Source: Actinomycetota bacterium (lineage in GTDB: Bacteria; Actinomycetota; Actinomycetes; S36-B12). Taken from it: a stretch of DNA of 6,389 nt. Under the pieces are notes generated by a model. It saw nothing but the letters and a program-made list of their open reading frames with translations, made no database searches and had not been told where the DNA came from. This document shows, one piece after another, positions 6,337 through 6,389 of this stretch. The stretch's first letter is position 1. Each line of letters starts with the position of its first letter. Location: positions 1 through 6,389 of the forward strand of contig JAQCBM010000110.1 of NCBI GenBank assembly GCA_027729865.1, written 5' to 3'. A program made the position numbers and the translations under genes.

Positions 6337-6389
6337 CGTCGATCGTCGTGAAATCGGGGCGCCTCTACGGAGGTGATGCCCGTGATGTG
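6333..6389 (+). CDS. pyrC: Dihydroorotase, N-terminal fragment (3' truncated by window edge)
   Basis: Only the first 19 codons are in the window, reading MTSIVVKSGRLYGGDARDV. This resembles the first beta strands of amidohydrolase-type dihydroorotases, which usually begin with a short strand, a G-R/A-R turn and a D-V pair before the next strand. The metal-binding HxH motif would lie beyond the edge, so it is not seen. The ATG at 6333 overlaps the pyrB stop as ATGA, with AAGGGA at 6318-6323 as a possible ribosome-binding site. The identification leans on position directly after pyrB, the usual actinobacterial order, as much as on the sequence. Dihydroorotase cyclises the PyrB product to dihydroorotate. 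Confidence 0.88.
   Translation, partial: MTSIVVKSGRLYGGDARDV

Noticed and set aside
1..6389. Mobile elements, CRISPR repeats, tRNA/rRNA genes or a defence system
   Set aside because: Nearly every base is accounted for by seven housekeeping genes; I saw no direct repeat arrays, inverted terminal repeats, transposase motifs or structured RNA genes apart from the PyrR loop.

Overview
This window is a stretch of ordinary chromosome, most likely from an actinobacterium (Actinomycetota). The evidence is indirect: moderately high G+C (around 60% by eye), the order gltB-gltD-pyk followed by pyrR-pyrB-pyrC, GTG start codons, tight gene packing with several overlaps, and a PyrR-binding RNA hairpin that masks the pyrR ribosome-binding site. 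That last arrangement is the translational-repression design known from mycobacteria, as opposed to the attenuator type of Bacillus. I cannot assign a family or genus from the sequence alone.

Layout, all on the + strand. Positions 1-1355 hold the last ~450 codons of gltB, the glutamate synthase large subunit, cut by the left edge. Its end overlaps the start of gltD (1348-2802, small subunit); together they make glutamate from glutamine and 2-oxoglutarate. After 23 bases comes pyk (2826-4259), pyruvate kinase. Its 3' end probably overlaps a small gene for a MEKHLA (PAS-like) domain protein (about 4246-4746). A 70-base gap (4747-4816) carries the PyrR-binding loop and the pyrR ribosome-binding site. 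Then follow pyrR (4817-5374), pyrB (5371-6336, aspartate carbamoyltransferase) and the first 19 codons of pyrC (6333-6389, dihydroorotase, cut by the right edge). pyrR/pyrB and pyrB/pyrC each overlap by four bases.

Functionally, gltBD supplies glutamate, pyk sits at the PEP/pyruvate node, and the pyr genes begin de novo UMP synthesis. The pyr group looks autoregulated: when UMP/UTP is plentiful, PyrR should bind the hairpin at 4775-4810 and block translation of its own message, with the effect passed to pyrB and pyrC by translational coupling.

I found no mobile elements, CRISPR arrays, tRNA or rRNA genes, and no convincing intrinsic terminator. No intergenic stretch exceeds 300 bases. I see no undescribed multi-gene system here. 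The points most worth a second look are the well-formed PyrR RNA hairpin and the uncharacterised MEKHLA gene placed between pyk and pyrR.
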